Below are positions 16,567-24,692 of a stretch of 64,000 nucleotides of DNA, piece by piece. This stretch comes from Winogradskyella alexanderae (lineage in GTDB: Bacteria; Bacteroidota; Bacteroidia; Flavobacteriales; Flavobacteriaceae), in the NCBI RefSeq assembly GCF_020166335.1, contig NZ_JAIUJR010000009.1, forward strand, positions 62,001 to 126,000, written 5' to 3'. Each line of letters begins with the position of its first letter. Position 1 is the first letter of the stretch. Below the pieces are notes generated by a model. It saw nothing but the letters and a program-made list of their open reading frames with translations, ran no database searches and was not told the origin of the DNA. The position numbers and the translations under genes are program-made.

Positions 16567-18015
16567 CTATCGCAGTACTTCTTCTGTTTCGCAACCGAAC
16601 AAGGCTTGTTCTTTAATTAGCTTTGAAACTCCTTCAGGTAACATCTCTTCCCAGCCAGATTCGCCATTTGCTATTTTCTGAAGTACATCTCTTGAAAAAA
16701 TTCCCAATATCGATGGGTCGAAATCAATAATGTCTACAACTTTACCATTGTACTTAAAGAATTTGTACAGTTCTTTCATACGAGGATGGACTTTTAAATT
16801 TTCGCTCGTAGTAAGACTACCATCTTTATTTTCTAGTGGATACAGATAAACACGTAAGTCTTTGTAGAATAACTTACCAAAAGCTTCGAGAATACCACCG
16901 CTTAAATGGCGGTAATATTTTTCATCAAAAATATCGACAAGGTTGTTAACACCTATTGCCAATCCCATTCTAGCCTTGGTATATTGAGAGAAATATTCTA
17001 CTAGTTTATAGTATTCCTGGAAATTAGATATAAGTACCGTTTGACCTAGAGAACAGAGTAGACGTGCTCTATCCATAAAATCTTGTTCGTCTATTTCACC
17101 TTCTGCTCTAAGATTTGATAGGGTAATTTCAAAAATTACTTGCGTTCTTTCCTTTTCGACCTTATTTTCTTTGATAAACATTTCATATGACTTTTCAAGC
17201 ATATCCATATTTACCTTTGTGACGGGTCTAAAACTTCCTCTTAATGCAAGGATGTTTTTCTTGTAAAGAACTCGAGCAGGCAATACATTATTCCCATCTG
17301 GAGCAAACATCACGGCATCAGTCATCCCATTTTTAACCAATTGTAAACTCATTAATCTATTGTCTACATCTTTAAATATTGGGCCTGAGAAATTAATTGT
17401 GTCAATTTCTAATTGGTCTTTATCTAGATGATCATAGAGGTAACGTAATAATTTACGTGGTTGATTGTATTTGTAAAACGCACCATAAATTAGGTTAACA
17501 CCCAATTTACCCAAAGTTTCTTGTTGAAGTCTGGCATCATTTTCCTTAAATCTTAAATGTAAAACGATGTCGTTGTATTCCTGGTCTGGTGCTACCTGAT
17601 ATTTAATACCAACCCATCCATGCCCTTTATATTTTTTTGCAAAATCTATAGTTGCAACTGTATTGGCATAAGAGAAAAATATTTTATTAGGATGTTTTAC
17701 TCTTGTAATCCGTTGTTCTATAAGATTAACCTCATGATTAAGCATTTTCCTTAATCGTGCTTCAGTGACATATCTTTTATCATCTTCAATACCATAAATG
17801 GCATCACTGAAGTCTTTATCATAGGCAGACATGGTTTTTGCAATAGTACCTGATGCACCGCCAGCTCTAAAGAATTGACGTACAGTTTCTTGTCCTGCTC
17901 CAATTTCAGCGAAAGTGCCGTAAATATCTTTGTTCAGATTTATCCTTAGAGCCTTGTCATTTAATGAAGGTATATTTTCTAAATCAAAGTCACCTTTGTA
18001 CCTTATGTCTTCCAT
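16567..18015 (-). CDS. conserved protein of unknown function, 482 aa
   Basis: Large cytosolic protein with no signal peptide or membrane helix. Notable segments are EIGAGQETVRQFFRAGGASGTIAKT near the N terminus, HGWVGIKYQ, a central ADP-like glycine-poor alpha/beta region and GIFSRDVLQKIANGESGWEEMLP near the C terminus. From memory, some flavobacterial genomes label this protein nicotinate-nucleotide adenylyltransferase, but I see no HxGH nucleotidyltransferase motif, so that label is not supported by sequence. It is divergent from the metallo-hydrolase gene at 18106 (90 nt between starts). The high fraction of charged and conserved-looking blocks suggests an enzyme; the reaction is unknown. 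Confidence 0.75.
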   Translation of the reverse strand: MEDIRYKGDFDLENIPSLNDKALRINLNKDIYGTFAEIGAGQETVRQFFRAGGASGTIAKTMSAYDKDFSDAIYGIEDDKRYVTEARLRKMLNHEVNLIEQRITRVKHPNKIFFSYANTVATIDFAKKYKGHGWVGIKYQVAPDQEYNDIVLHLRFKENDARLQQETLGKLGVNLIYGAFYKYNQPRKLLRYLYDHLDKDQLEIDTINFSGPIFKDVDNRLMSLQLVKNGMTDAVMFAPDGNNVLPARVLYKKNILALRGSFRPVTKVNMDMLEKSYEMFIKENKVEKERTQVIFEITLSNLRAEGEIDEQDFMDRARLLCSLGQTVLISNFQEYYKLVEYFSQYTKARMGLAIGVNNLVDIFDEKYYRHLSGGILEAFGKLFYKDLRVYLYPLENKDGSLTTSENLKVHPRMKELYKFFKYNGKVVDIIDFDPSILGIFSRDVLQKIANGESGWEEMLPEGVSKLIKEQALFGCETEEVLR

Positions 18016-18080
18016 AGAATTTGGGTTCTTCTTTATGTTGTAAAGGTACTATTTTAAGGTATTAAACAAAAAAATTGCAT

Positions 18081-18088
18081 TATTTTTG
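18081..18088 (+). promoter_or_regulatory. candidate -7 box for the metallo-hydrolase gene
   Basis: TATTTTTG matches TAnnTTTG exactly and lies 17 nt before the TTG start at 18106, predicting a very short leader. A -33 TTTG is not evident. Confidence 0.4.
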
Positions 18089-18105
18089 TCTTAAACTTAA
18101 CAGTC

Positions 18106-18879
18106 TTGACAGTAACATTTTTAGGAACTGGTACGTCCCAAGGAATACCAATTATTGGCAGTACACATCCTGTTTGCTTAAGTACAAACCCAAAAGATAA
18201 AAGATTAAGAGTTTCTGTTCTTGTTGAATGGGAAGACCATGTTTTTGTAGTTGACTGTGGCCCTGATTTTAGACAGCAAATGCTAAATGCTCAGGTTTCA
18301 AGAATCGATGGTATCATTTTTACTCATGAACATGCAGACCACACTATGGGTCTAGATGACATTAGGCCTTTCTTTTTTAGGCAAGGTGATATACCCTTGT
18401 ATGCTCATAAGCGCGTTTTTAAGGCTTTAGAAAAGCGATTTGACTATATTTTTACGTCTGAGGCAAAATATCCCGGAGTCCCAAGCGTAATTAAGAATGA
18501 AATAAGTAACAAACCATTTATGGCTGGTAATCTTTACGTCATACCCATTGAAGGCTTTCATTATAAACTCCAAGTATTTGGGTTTAGATTTAAAGACTTT
18601 GCCTATCTCACCGATATGAAGACCGTTCCGGATGAGGAGATTTTAAAACTAAAAAATTTAGATGTTTTAGTCGTGAATGCTTTGCGTCAAGAACCTCATA
18701 TGTCCCATTTTAATCTCGAAGAGGCTTTAGATTTTATTGAAAAAGCAAACCCAAAACGTGCTTATTTAACACATATTAGTCATCATATGGGTTTTCATGA
18801 CGAGGTACAACCAAAACTTCCTGAAAACGTCTATTTAGCTTACGATAACTTACAAATACAAATAAATAATGAAGAATAG
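18106..18879 (+). CDS. MBL-fold metallo-hydrolase, PhnP-like
   Basis: 257-residue metallo-beta-lactamase-fold protein. The opening block VTFLGTGTSQGIPIIG and the metal-binding motif THEHADH (residues 73-79) define the family; further ligands appear as DCGPD, LTDMK and THISHH near the C terminus. It resembles the PhnP/RNase Z-related phosphodiesterase branch. The start codon is TTG at 18106. It overlaps the next gene by 11 nt, so the pair is translationally coupled. Substrate unknown, probably a phosphodiester or cyclic phosphate. Confidence 0.9.
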   Translation: MTVTFLGTGTSQGIPIIGSTHPVCLSTNPKDKRLRVSVLVEWEDHVFVVDCGPDFRQQMLNAQVSRIDGIIFTHEHADHTMGLDDIRPFFFRQGDIPLYAHKRVFKALEKRFDYIFTSEAKYPGVPSVIKNEISNKPFMAGNLYVIPIEGFHYKLQVFGFRFKDFAYLTDMKTVPDEEILKLKNLDVLVVNALRQEPHMSHFNLEEALDFIEKANPKRAYLTHISHHMGFHDEVQPKLPENVYLAYDNLQIQINNEE

Positions 18880-19375
18880 GATTTTTATGTATCTGTTTTT
18901 GTTTTCTGTTTTACTAATTGTTTTTCAATATGTAAACTCAAAAAATATCATTGATAAGTATGAAAATGATATTCAGGCATATAAAACAAATATATTAGAA
19001 CAAGAACAGAGGCTTGCTACATTAGAGGAGAACAATTATGAGCTTGCTCATTTTAATATTGAAGGTAATGAAGCTGCGTTGACCTATTTTGAAGATATGG
19101 GTTACAAAACAGAAGAATTAATTCCTGCCATTATTGACGGACTATATAGTATGAATAATTATAAAGGTGAAGACCACCCAATTGTACCTTATGTTTCTAT
19201 GACAGAATCTAAAATGGTTATAAATAAAGTAAGGATATTAAATCATAAATGGCTTATTGCAGATTTCACAGATTCACAAAACTGGGGCGAGATATTTGTT
19301 ACTTATGAAATTGATGAGAACAACGACTTAAAATATAAATTGGTTGAGTATCTCATGTATCCTGTACAGTACTAA
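18869..19375 (+). CDS. membrane-anchored protein of unknown function
   Basis: 168 residues. One N-terminal membrane helix (about residues 5-22) is followed by a coiled-coil stretch (about 25-55, many Glu, Lys and Gln) and a compact C-terminal domain. The orientation suggests the C-terminal domain is periplasmic. The start ATG is inside the end of the MBL-fold gene (11-nt overlap), which implies coupled translation and probably a linked function. The stop interlocks with that of the convergent esterase gene (CTAA, 19372-19375). I do not recognise the family. Confidence 0.75.
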   Translation: MKNRIFMYLFLFSVLLIVFQYVNSKNIIDKYENDIQAYKTNILEQEQRLATLEENNYELAHFNIEGNEAALTYFEDMGYKTEELIPAIIDGLYSMNNYKGEDHPIVPYVSMTESKMVINKVRILNHKWLIADFTDSQNWGEIFVTYEIDENNDLKYKLVEYLMYPVQY

Positions 19376-20016
19376 ATATATTGCTCTAGCCAATTTTTAA
19401 AATCATGAAAATTTTGAGGAGCAACACCGTGCCCAACCGGATATTCTTTATAAGTATGATTAATATCTAATCTATGAAGAAATTCTGGTGCTTTTCTTGC
19501 CCATTCAACAGGAATAACCTGATCTGCAAATCCGTGCGAACAAAAGAAATTTAAGTGTTTGTAATGATCTTTATTTAAACTTTCAGGTAATAAATCTTCA
19601 TTTATATAGCCACTAAGCGCAACAATGTTTTTTACTTTATCAGGGTGATTTAGAGCAACAGAATAGCTTAAAATCGTACCTTGACTAAAACCTAAAAGTG
19701 TAACATTATTGGGATTTACAGGATATTTGGTGCAGGCATAGTCTATAAAGTCTGAAATCAATTCTACAGAATTGTGCGCTTGCTCATTATTGCTCCATTT
19801 GCCTTTTTCGGCATCAAAATTAATAGCATACCATGCATTGCCAAAAGGTTGCATCCTGTATGGTGCACGTAATGAAATTATGAAAAATTCTTTTGGGAGT
19901 TCTTGAGCAAATGAGAATAAATCATTTTCATCACTTCCGTAGCCGTGGCACATAATCAATAAGGGCGCATTGGTTGTTAAGCTTGAAGGTTTTTTAACGT
20001 AAAATAAATCTGTCAT
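19372..20016 (-). CDS. alpha/beta hydrolase, carboxylesterase/phospholipase type
   Basis: 214 residues without signal peptide, the size and motif set of the small cytosolic carboxylesterase/thioesterase group. The oxyanion block is LLIMCHGYGSDENDL, the nucleophile Ser is in LGFSQGT, the Asp in HGFADQVIPV and the His in YPVGHGV. It is the last gene of a tightly packed minus-strand unit (BatA-like, dihydroorotase-like, small membrane protein, esterase). The substrate cannot be told from sequence. Confidence 0.88.
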   Translation of the reverse strand: MTDLFYVKKPSSLTTNAPLLIMCHGYGSDENDLFSFAQELPKEFFIISLRAPYRMQPFGNAWYAINFDAEKGKWSNNEQAHNSVELISDFIDYACTKYPVNPNNVTLLGFSQGTILSYSVALNHPDKVKNIVALSGYINEDLLPESLNKDHYKHLNFFCSHGFADQVIPVEWARKAPEFLHRLDINHTYKEYPVGHGVAPQNFHDFKNWLEQYI

Positions 20017-20022
20017 AATCAG

Positions 20023-20355
20023 TTAGTTGCCCAAAGACTTGAATATTTTTTGAAAGACATCGCCTAAAATAGGAATACTATTTAATTTGCCAGAGACAGC
20101 ACCTAAAATACCGTAAACGAATAAAACAGCGAAGAAAATCCAGAAACTGTAGGTGAGCATCCAACTATCAAAACCGCTAATTACATAACCTAAAATAAAG
20201 TATAGCAGCCATAGCCCAAGACTTTGCCTAACGTGAAATGCGGTTAGTTTATTTTGCTTTTCTTGATTCATAAAAAAGGCAATTAAAACACCAATAATTG
20301 TAATATAGGCAACTACAGCTAACGTTTTGCCATTTTCTGGGGCATTTGCATTCAT
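20023..20355 (-). CDS. small membrane protein, DUF4870-like
   Basis: 110 residues with a short polar N terminus and three hydrophobic segments. The spacing and the motif HVRQSLGLWLLYF fit the DUF4870/Tic20-like family of small membrane proteins, sometimes labelled import component protein. It starts 1 nt after the stop codon of the dihydroorotase-like gene and ends 6 nt before the esterase, so all three are one operon. No function is established for the family. Confidence 0.75.
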   Translation of the reverse strand: MNANAPENGKTLAVVAYITIIGVLIAFFMNQEKQNKLTAFHVRQSLGLWLLYFILGYVISGFDSWMLTYSFWIFFAVLFVYGILGAVSGKLNSIPILGDVFQKIFKSLGN

Positions 20356-20356
20356 T

Positions 20357-21607
20357 TTATAAGATAATTTTGCTATTAGAAATTATCCCGTAGACTAGAC
20401 CTTTTAGTTCTTTATTTATGAAGGCACTGTTTTTTGATTTAGACGAGATGTTAGATATCGAAAAAGTGTATGTTTCATCGGGATTAAATAGGCTCAAATT
20501 TGCTGTTTCACCAACATTAATAGAGTTTTCTGAAACTCCAAACCTAGATTTTCCTTTGGTTAATAACGCTATGGTTTGTTTTGTTGTGAAAATTGTTTGA
20601 AGTGCGCCAAAGGCAGATTCTAAACCAATTGTACCGTATTTGGCATAGTCAAATTCAACTTTCTTATTCTCAATATCAATTGGATTGTGATCTGAAGTTA
20701 CCATATCTATTGTGCCATCTTTTAAGCCTTCAATTAAGGCATCACAATCCTTTTGAGTCCGTAATGGTGGCAATACTTTAAAATTAGTATCAAAATCCTT
20801 AAGAGTGTCATCAGTTAAAATAAGGTTGTGGATTGCTACACTACACGTTACATCAAGCTTTTTCGCTTTTGCCTCTCGTATCAGTTCAACAGATTTAGCA
20901 GTGGATATAGTTGGGATATGCAATTTTCCCTCTGTGTATTCTAATAAAAACAAATCCCTTATAATTTGCAATTCTTCCGCTAAATTAGGATTGCCTTTCA
21001 GGCCCAACTTTGTGCTGTTAACATGTTCATTCACGACACCTAAACTTGAAATTTTAGTTTCTTGTGGAAACGAACAGATTAGACCGTTAAAATTGCTTGC
21101 GTACTGTAAAGCAATTTTAGCCAAATTTGGATTTGCTATTGGTTTTTGATAATCGTAAAATGCTACTGCACCGGCATTACCCATGTCATAAAGTTCTGCT
21201 AAATCGGTACCTTCACTATTTTTTGTTAAAGCTCCAATTGGTAACAAGGAGGTCGCTGCGCCATCAGCTTTTGATTTCACAAAAGTGATATCAGCATAAC
21301 TGTCCAAAACCGGCTGTGTATTTGGATTTAGCGCAATTGCAGTAAAACCCGAATTTGCTGCGGTTTTTAAACCATTTGAAATTGTTTCTCTTTCTTCAAA
21401 ACCAGGTTCACCAAATGAGACACTACTATCAAACCATCCAGATGACACATGGAGGTTTGCTAGCTTAACTTCTTTGTAGTTATTAGGATTGGAAATTCTT
21501 TTTGAAATCTTAGTGATACGACTTTTTTCAATTAAAATATCAACAGTCTGGTTGTGAAAATCACTTTTTGAATCAACCACTGTTGCAGATTTTAGGAGTG
21601 CGTTCAT
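20357..21607 (-). CDS. dihydroorotase-like protein lacking metal ligands
   Basis: 416-residue amidohydrolase-superfamily protein, homologous over its length to class I dihydroorotase (e.g. FGEPGFEERETI, STKLGLKG, LHIPTISTAKSVELI, TSDHNP). The HxH that binds zinc in DxHxHLREPG is replaced: here D60-S-S62-V-S64-F-G-E-P-G, and the Arg is Gly. The His of the HIPH-type segment is Thr. With these losses it is unlikely to be a normal zinc dihydroorotase; flavobacteria seem to keep such a homologue beside another pyrC. It could be a structural partner of aspartate carbamoyltransferase or have a different role. The ATG overlaps the stop of the BatA-like gene (ATGA, 21604-21607). Confidence 0.85.
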   Translation of the reverse strand: MNALLKSATVVDSKSDFHNQTVDILIEKSRITKISKRISNPNNYKEVKLANLHVSSGWFDSSVSFGEPGFEERETISNGLKTAANSGFTAIALNPNTQPVLDSYADITFVKSKADGAATSLLPIGALTKNSEGTDLAELYDMGNAGAVAFYDYQKPIANPNLAKIALQYASNFNGLICSFPQETKISSLGVVNEHVNSTKLGLKGNPNLAEELQIIRDLFLLEYTEGKLHIPTISTAKSVELIREAKAKKLDVTCSVAIHNLILTDDTLKDFDTNFKVLPPLRTQKDCDALIEGLKDGTIDMVTSDHNPIDIENKKVEFDYAKYGTIGLESAFGALQTIFTTKQTIALLTKGKSRFGVSENSINVGETANLSLFNPDETYTFSISNISSKSKNSAFINKELKGLVYGIISNSKIIL

Positions 21608-23529
21608 TTAAGATATTTTAAAATGAGCAATTCTATAATTAGAAATATCAGCGCAAAAATAACAAACCATTTCCATAGGGCATTAACATTTGCATTACTT
21701 TTTATGCTTTTTATGGTATTTGCAAGACTTGTATGGGTATTAATATTTCCAAAAGATTCTAAGTTTAAATAATTCGTATTGCTTTCATCTCTACTATAGT
21801 TAAAACTTATGTTTTGAAGTACTGCATCACCATTTTTCACCTGAAAAATGCCAGCGCTATCAGGATATTCACCGATTTCTAAGGTTACAGTTCTACTGTA
21901 GGATTTTTGTGGCGGAATAATAACTAATTCGTTTTTGTGAAGGCTCAATATATCATCTTGCCCAATTGCAGTTTCAATTGCTACTGCATTTGGTTGTCCT
22001 AATTTGTAATAGAGTTTTGGAAGTTTTAAACTTTGCAGTCCGATATTATAAAGTACGGGAACAATGAGAGGTGAGTTTTTAAAATTAGTATTATCATTAT
22101 TTAATGAGGATGAGAAAGCAAAACCATTTTTTATCCCTTGTAAAAACACACTACCATCCTCGAAAAACAAAATGCCATTTACATTGTTGTTAAACTTGTA
22201 GGTATTGTCTATTCGAGGATATTGAAAATTATTTACTCTAGCATAAAATGAATTAGCTAAAAGTGGATGGTCATAGTTTATTGTGGTTAACCGTTTATTT
22301 GATTGCATATTGATATCATAACTAGATATACTTATATTATCAAATAACTGATTATAAGTATTTAATATTATATTATTTGAAGGTATAATTAAAATACTGC
22401 CTCCGTCTTTTTTAAAATCGACTAAGGCCGTTATAAGTGCATTAGACAATGATTTCAACTCATTAACTATTATTAAATTTTGCTCTTTTATTATATTATA
22501 ATTTAGTGCATCAAGCTGGTAGGCACTATATTCAAATTCGTCTTCGGTATAAACTCGATTTAAGAACGCGCTATTAGAATTTTCATTAATTACTAATACT
22601 TTAATCTTAGGTTTTTGTTCAATATTAAAATAAAAACTATTATCATATTGAAGCCCAATATCTTCCAGCTCTAGCCTTCCGTTTATTTTTGTATTGTTAG
22701 ACACTGTAAAGGTTGTTTTTGCTTCATCGTTTATACGAACAGCAGTTTTTGCGAGCAATTCGTCATTGTTAAACAAAGAAACACTTACGTTTTCTAATGG
22801 CTCTCCATAATTTTTAAGATTAACTGTTAAGTCTATGGTTTCAGCATTTGTGTTTTCAACGTAAACACTGTCAATACTGACATTGGCTTTTAAATTAGAC
22901 TTCGGCTGAACAAAACTAAGATTATAAGCACTATCAGTTTCAATATTAGTTAGCCCATTTTTAACTTGAAAATCTGAAACCAAAACCAAATTTTTTTCTG
23001 TATTTGTTTCATTTGAGAATAACTGTTTGCCCTTCAGGAGTGCGGCATCATAGTTTAATTGAATAGGAGTGAAATTAAGATTAATTAGCTCGTTTTTAAT
23101 AGCCTTAATACTCGTATTTGCAAATGTTTTGTCGTTAGTAAATAAGCTTAAGGTTTCGTCTTCAGGAATAGTATTAATGACATCTTGTATAGTTTCGTTA
23201 AGTAAGGAACCGTTTTGTCCTTTTGCTTGCATGCTAAAGGAATTATCTAAATAAATAACAGTTTCTTGCTTTTCGTTAAAATTGTTAGTTTTTGGAATAA
23301 ATGGTTGTGAAAAGGCTAAAACAATAGAAGCTGTTAATAGCAGCCGGGTTATAAGTGTAAGCCATTTTTTAATTTGAGAACTTTTTCGGGTTTGCAGATT
23401 TACCGATTTCAAAAACTTTACATTCGTGAATTCAACTTTCTGGAAACGCCTTAACTGGAATAGGTGAATAAGAATAGGAATTATTAGTATAAAGAGAGCG
23501 TAAAGTAATTCTGGATGTTTAAACTGCAT
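21604..23529 (-). CDS. BatA-domain membrane protein
   Basis: 641 residues from the ATG at 23529. I prefer this to the in-frame start 27 nt upstream because the family begins MQFKHPELLYALF. The N-terminal BatA (aerotolerance N-terminal) domain holds two membrane helices separated by LRRFQKVEFTNVKFLKSV. A von Willebrand A-like region (YLDNSFSM, residues about 90-200) follows, then a long beta-rich extracytoplasmic part and a C-terminal membrane helix just before the end. Such proteins are often near MoxR/Bat operons; here it heads an operon with the dihydroorotase-like gene. Precise function unknown. Confidence 0.85.
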   Translation of the reverse strand: MQFKHPELLYALFILIIPILIHLFQLRRFQKVEFTNVKFLKSVNLQTRKSSQIKKWLTLITRLLLTASIVLAFSQPFIPKTNNFNEKQETVIYLDNSFSMQAKGQNGSLLNETIQDVINTIPEDETLSLFTNDKTFANTSIKAIKNELINLNFTPIQLNYDAALLKGKQLFSNETNTEKNLVLVSDFQVKNGLTNIETDSAYNLSFVQPKSNLKANVSIDSVYVENTNAETIDLTVNLKNYGEPLENVSVSLFNNDELLAKTAVRINDEAKTTFTVSNNTKINGRLELEDIGLQYDNSFYFNIEQKPKIKVLVINENSNSAFLNRVYTEDEFEYSAYQLDALNYNIIKEQNLIIVNELKSLSNALITALVDFKKDGGSILIIPSNNIILNTYNQLFDNISISSYDINMQSNKRLTTINYDHPLLANSFYARVNNFQYPRIDNTYKFNNNVNGILFFEDGSVFLQGIKNGFAFSSSLNNDNTNFKNSPLIVPVLYNIGLQSLKLPKLYYKLGQPNAVAIETAIGQDDILSLHKNELVIIPPQKSYSRTVTLEIGEYPDSAGIFQVKNGDAVLQNISFNYSRDESNTNYLNLESFGNINTHTSLANTIKSIKSNANVNALWKWFVIFALIFLIIELLILKYLK

Positions 23530-23601
23530 TCCTTCTTGACGTGTAAAGCGTTTCAAATATAGAAAATGAATGGTGATAACAATAATGCACTTTGGAGAAA
23601 T

Positions 23602-24609
23602 TTAACAGAAAAAAAAATAATCTTGCATTGATATCATTTGACGCTTTTTAAAATAGTCTTTAATTTCGGATTGCGCATCTTCATTGGCCACTGTTACAAT
23701 GCTTTGCGGATTATGTAGTTCTTTTAAATACTCAAAACTTAATAACTTTTGTTCGTAAATTTTTTTGGTAATTTTTTTTGGATTATCACATATCCAAAAA
23801 AAGGGGATATTATTCTTTAATAATAATTTGGCTATTGTCTTACCCTTAGTTCCAGCTCCCCAAACTGTCAATGGTCTTGTGCTGTCGTAATCTAATTCTA
23901 AGAAATAACGCACTTTAATATCTAAAAAATAGTTTTGAGCATAATGTTCGTGTGTTCTTGAAGTTCGGTTGCTGTAATCCCTCCAGTGCAGTAATACCTT
24001 ATTGCATGGAATACACTTAAAACCTGCTTTATAAAACCTAAACGTTAGGTCGTAATCTTCGGGGTAAATATTTGGTTTAAAACCGCCACATAAATCAAAA
24101 TCATCTCTGTGAAGCATCCAACATGGTGATGGAATAACACATTCCTTATAAATTTCTGAGTAATTTTTGCCTGTTTTTGTTAGACCATTGATCCATTTTT
24201 CATATCTAGCATAACCGTCACTTACGCCATCCTCTCTAAAATATTTGACCATCCCTACGGACAAGTGCCTTTTGCCATAAGCTTTTAAATCGTTTAACAT
24301 ATGTAAAAGTCTATCGGTCATCATTATATCATCGCTGTCCATTCTTGTGATATAATCACCCGAAGAAAAAAGATATGCTGTTCTTAAGGCATTAATTATA
24401 CCTGATCCTTCATTTGGAAAAAGCCTAATTCTGGTATCGTATTCGCTATAACTCCTTACAATATCTTGTGAGCTATCATTTGAGTGATCATTAATAAAAA
24501 TGGCTTCCCAATCTGTATAATTCTGATTACGAATTGATTCTATACATTCTCTTATGTAATGTGACGTATTTTTAAAAGGGATTAATATGCTAATAACAGG
24601 ACTTGACAC
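23602..24609 (-). CDS. GT2 glycosyltransferase with extra C-terminal domain
   Basis: 335 residues. Residues 1-about 230 are a GT-A fold family 2 glycosyltransferase: ISILIPFKNTSHYIRECIES, FINDHSNDSS, the metal-binding DxD in RMDSDD and the acceptor block YPEDYDLTFRFYKAG. The last 100 residues add a second domain beginning LTVWGAGTKGKTIAKLLL, a glycine-rich Rossmann-like nucleotide-binding loop similar to sugar-modifying or C-terminal domains of some Bacteroidota GT2 proteins. The gene starts 83 nt from the divergent M61 peptidase gene and ends 73 nt before the BatA-like gene. The transferred sugar is unknown. Confidence 0.85.
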   Translation of the reverse strand: MSSPVISILIPFKNTSHYIRECIESIRNQNYTDWEAIFINDHSNDSSQDIVRSYSEYDTRIRLFPNEGSGIINALRTAYLFSSGDYITRMDSDDIMMTDRLLHMLNDLKAYGKRHLSVGMVKYFREDGVSDGYARYEKWINGLTKTGKNYSEIYKECVIPSPCWMLHRDDFDLCGGFKPNIYPEDYDLTFRFYKAGFKCIPCNKVLLHWRDYSNRTSRTHEHYAQNYFLDIKVRYFLELDYDSTRPLTVWGAGTKGKTIAKLLLKNNIPFFWICDNPKKITKKIYEQKLLSFEYLKELHNPQSIVTVANEDAQSEIKDYFKKRQMISMQDYFFFC

Positions 24610-24655
24610 GAAACGAATTTAACAAAACCTTTAGATTATAAGGCGTAACAGGTCG

Positions 24656-24663
24656 TAGTTTTG
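24656..24663 (+). promoter_or_regulatory. candidate -7 box for the M61 peptidase gene
   Basis: TAGTTTTG fits TAnnTTTG, 29 nt before the ATG at 24693. A TTTAG 21 nt upstream could be a weak -33. The box lies within a short inverted repeat (GTCG...CGAC, 24652-24668). Confidence 0.45.
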
Positions 24664-24692
24664 TGCGACATTTAGAAAAATAATTTAAAAAA

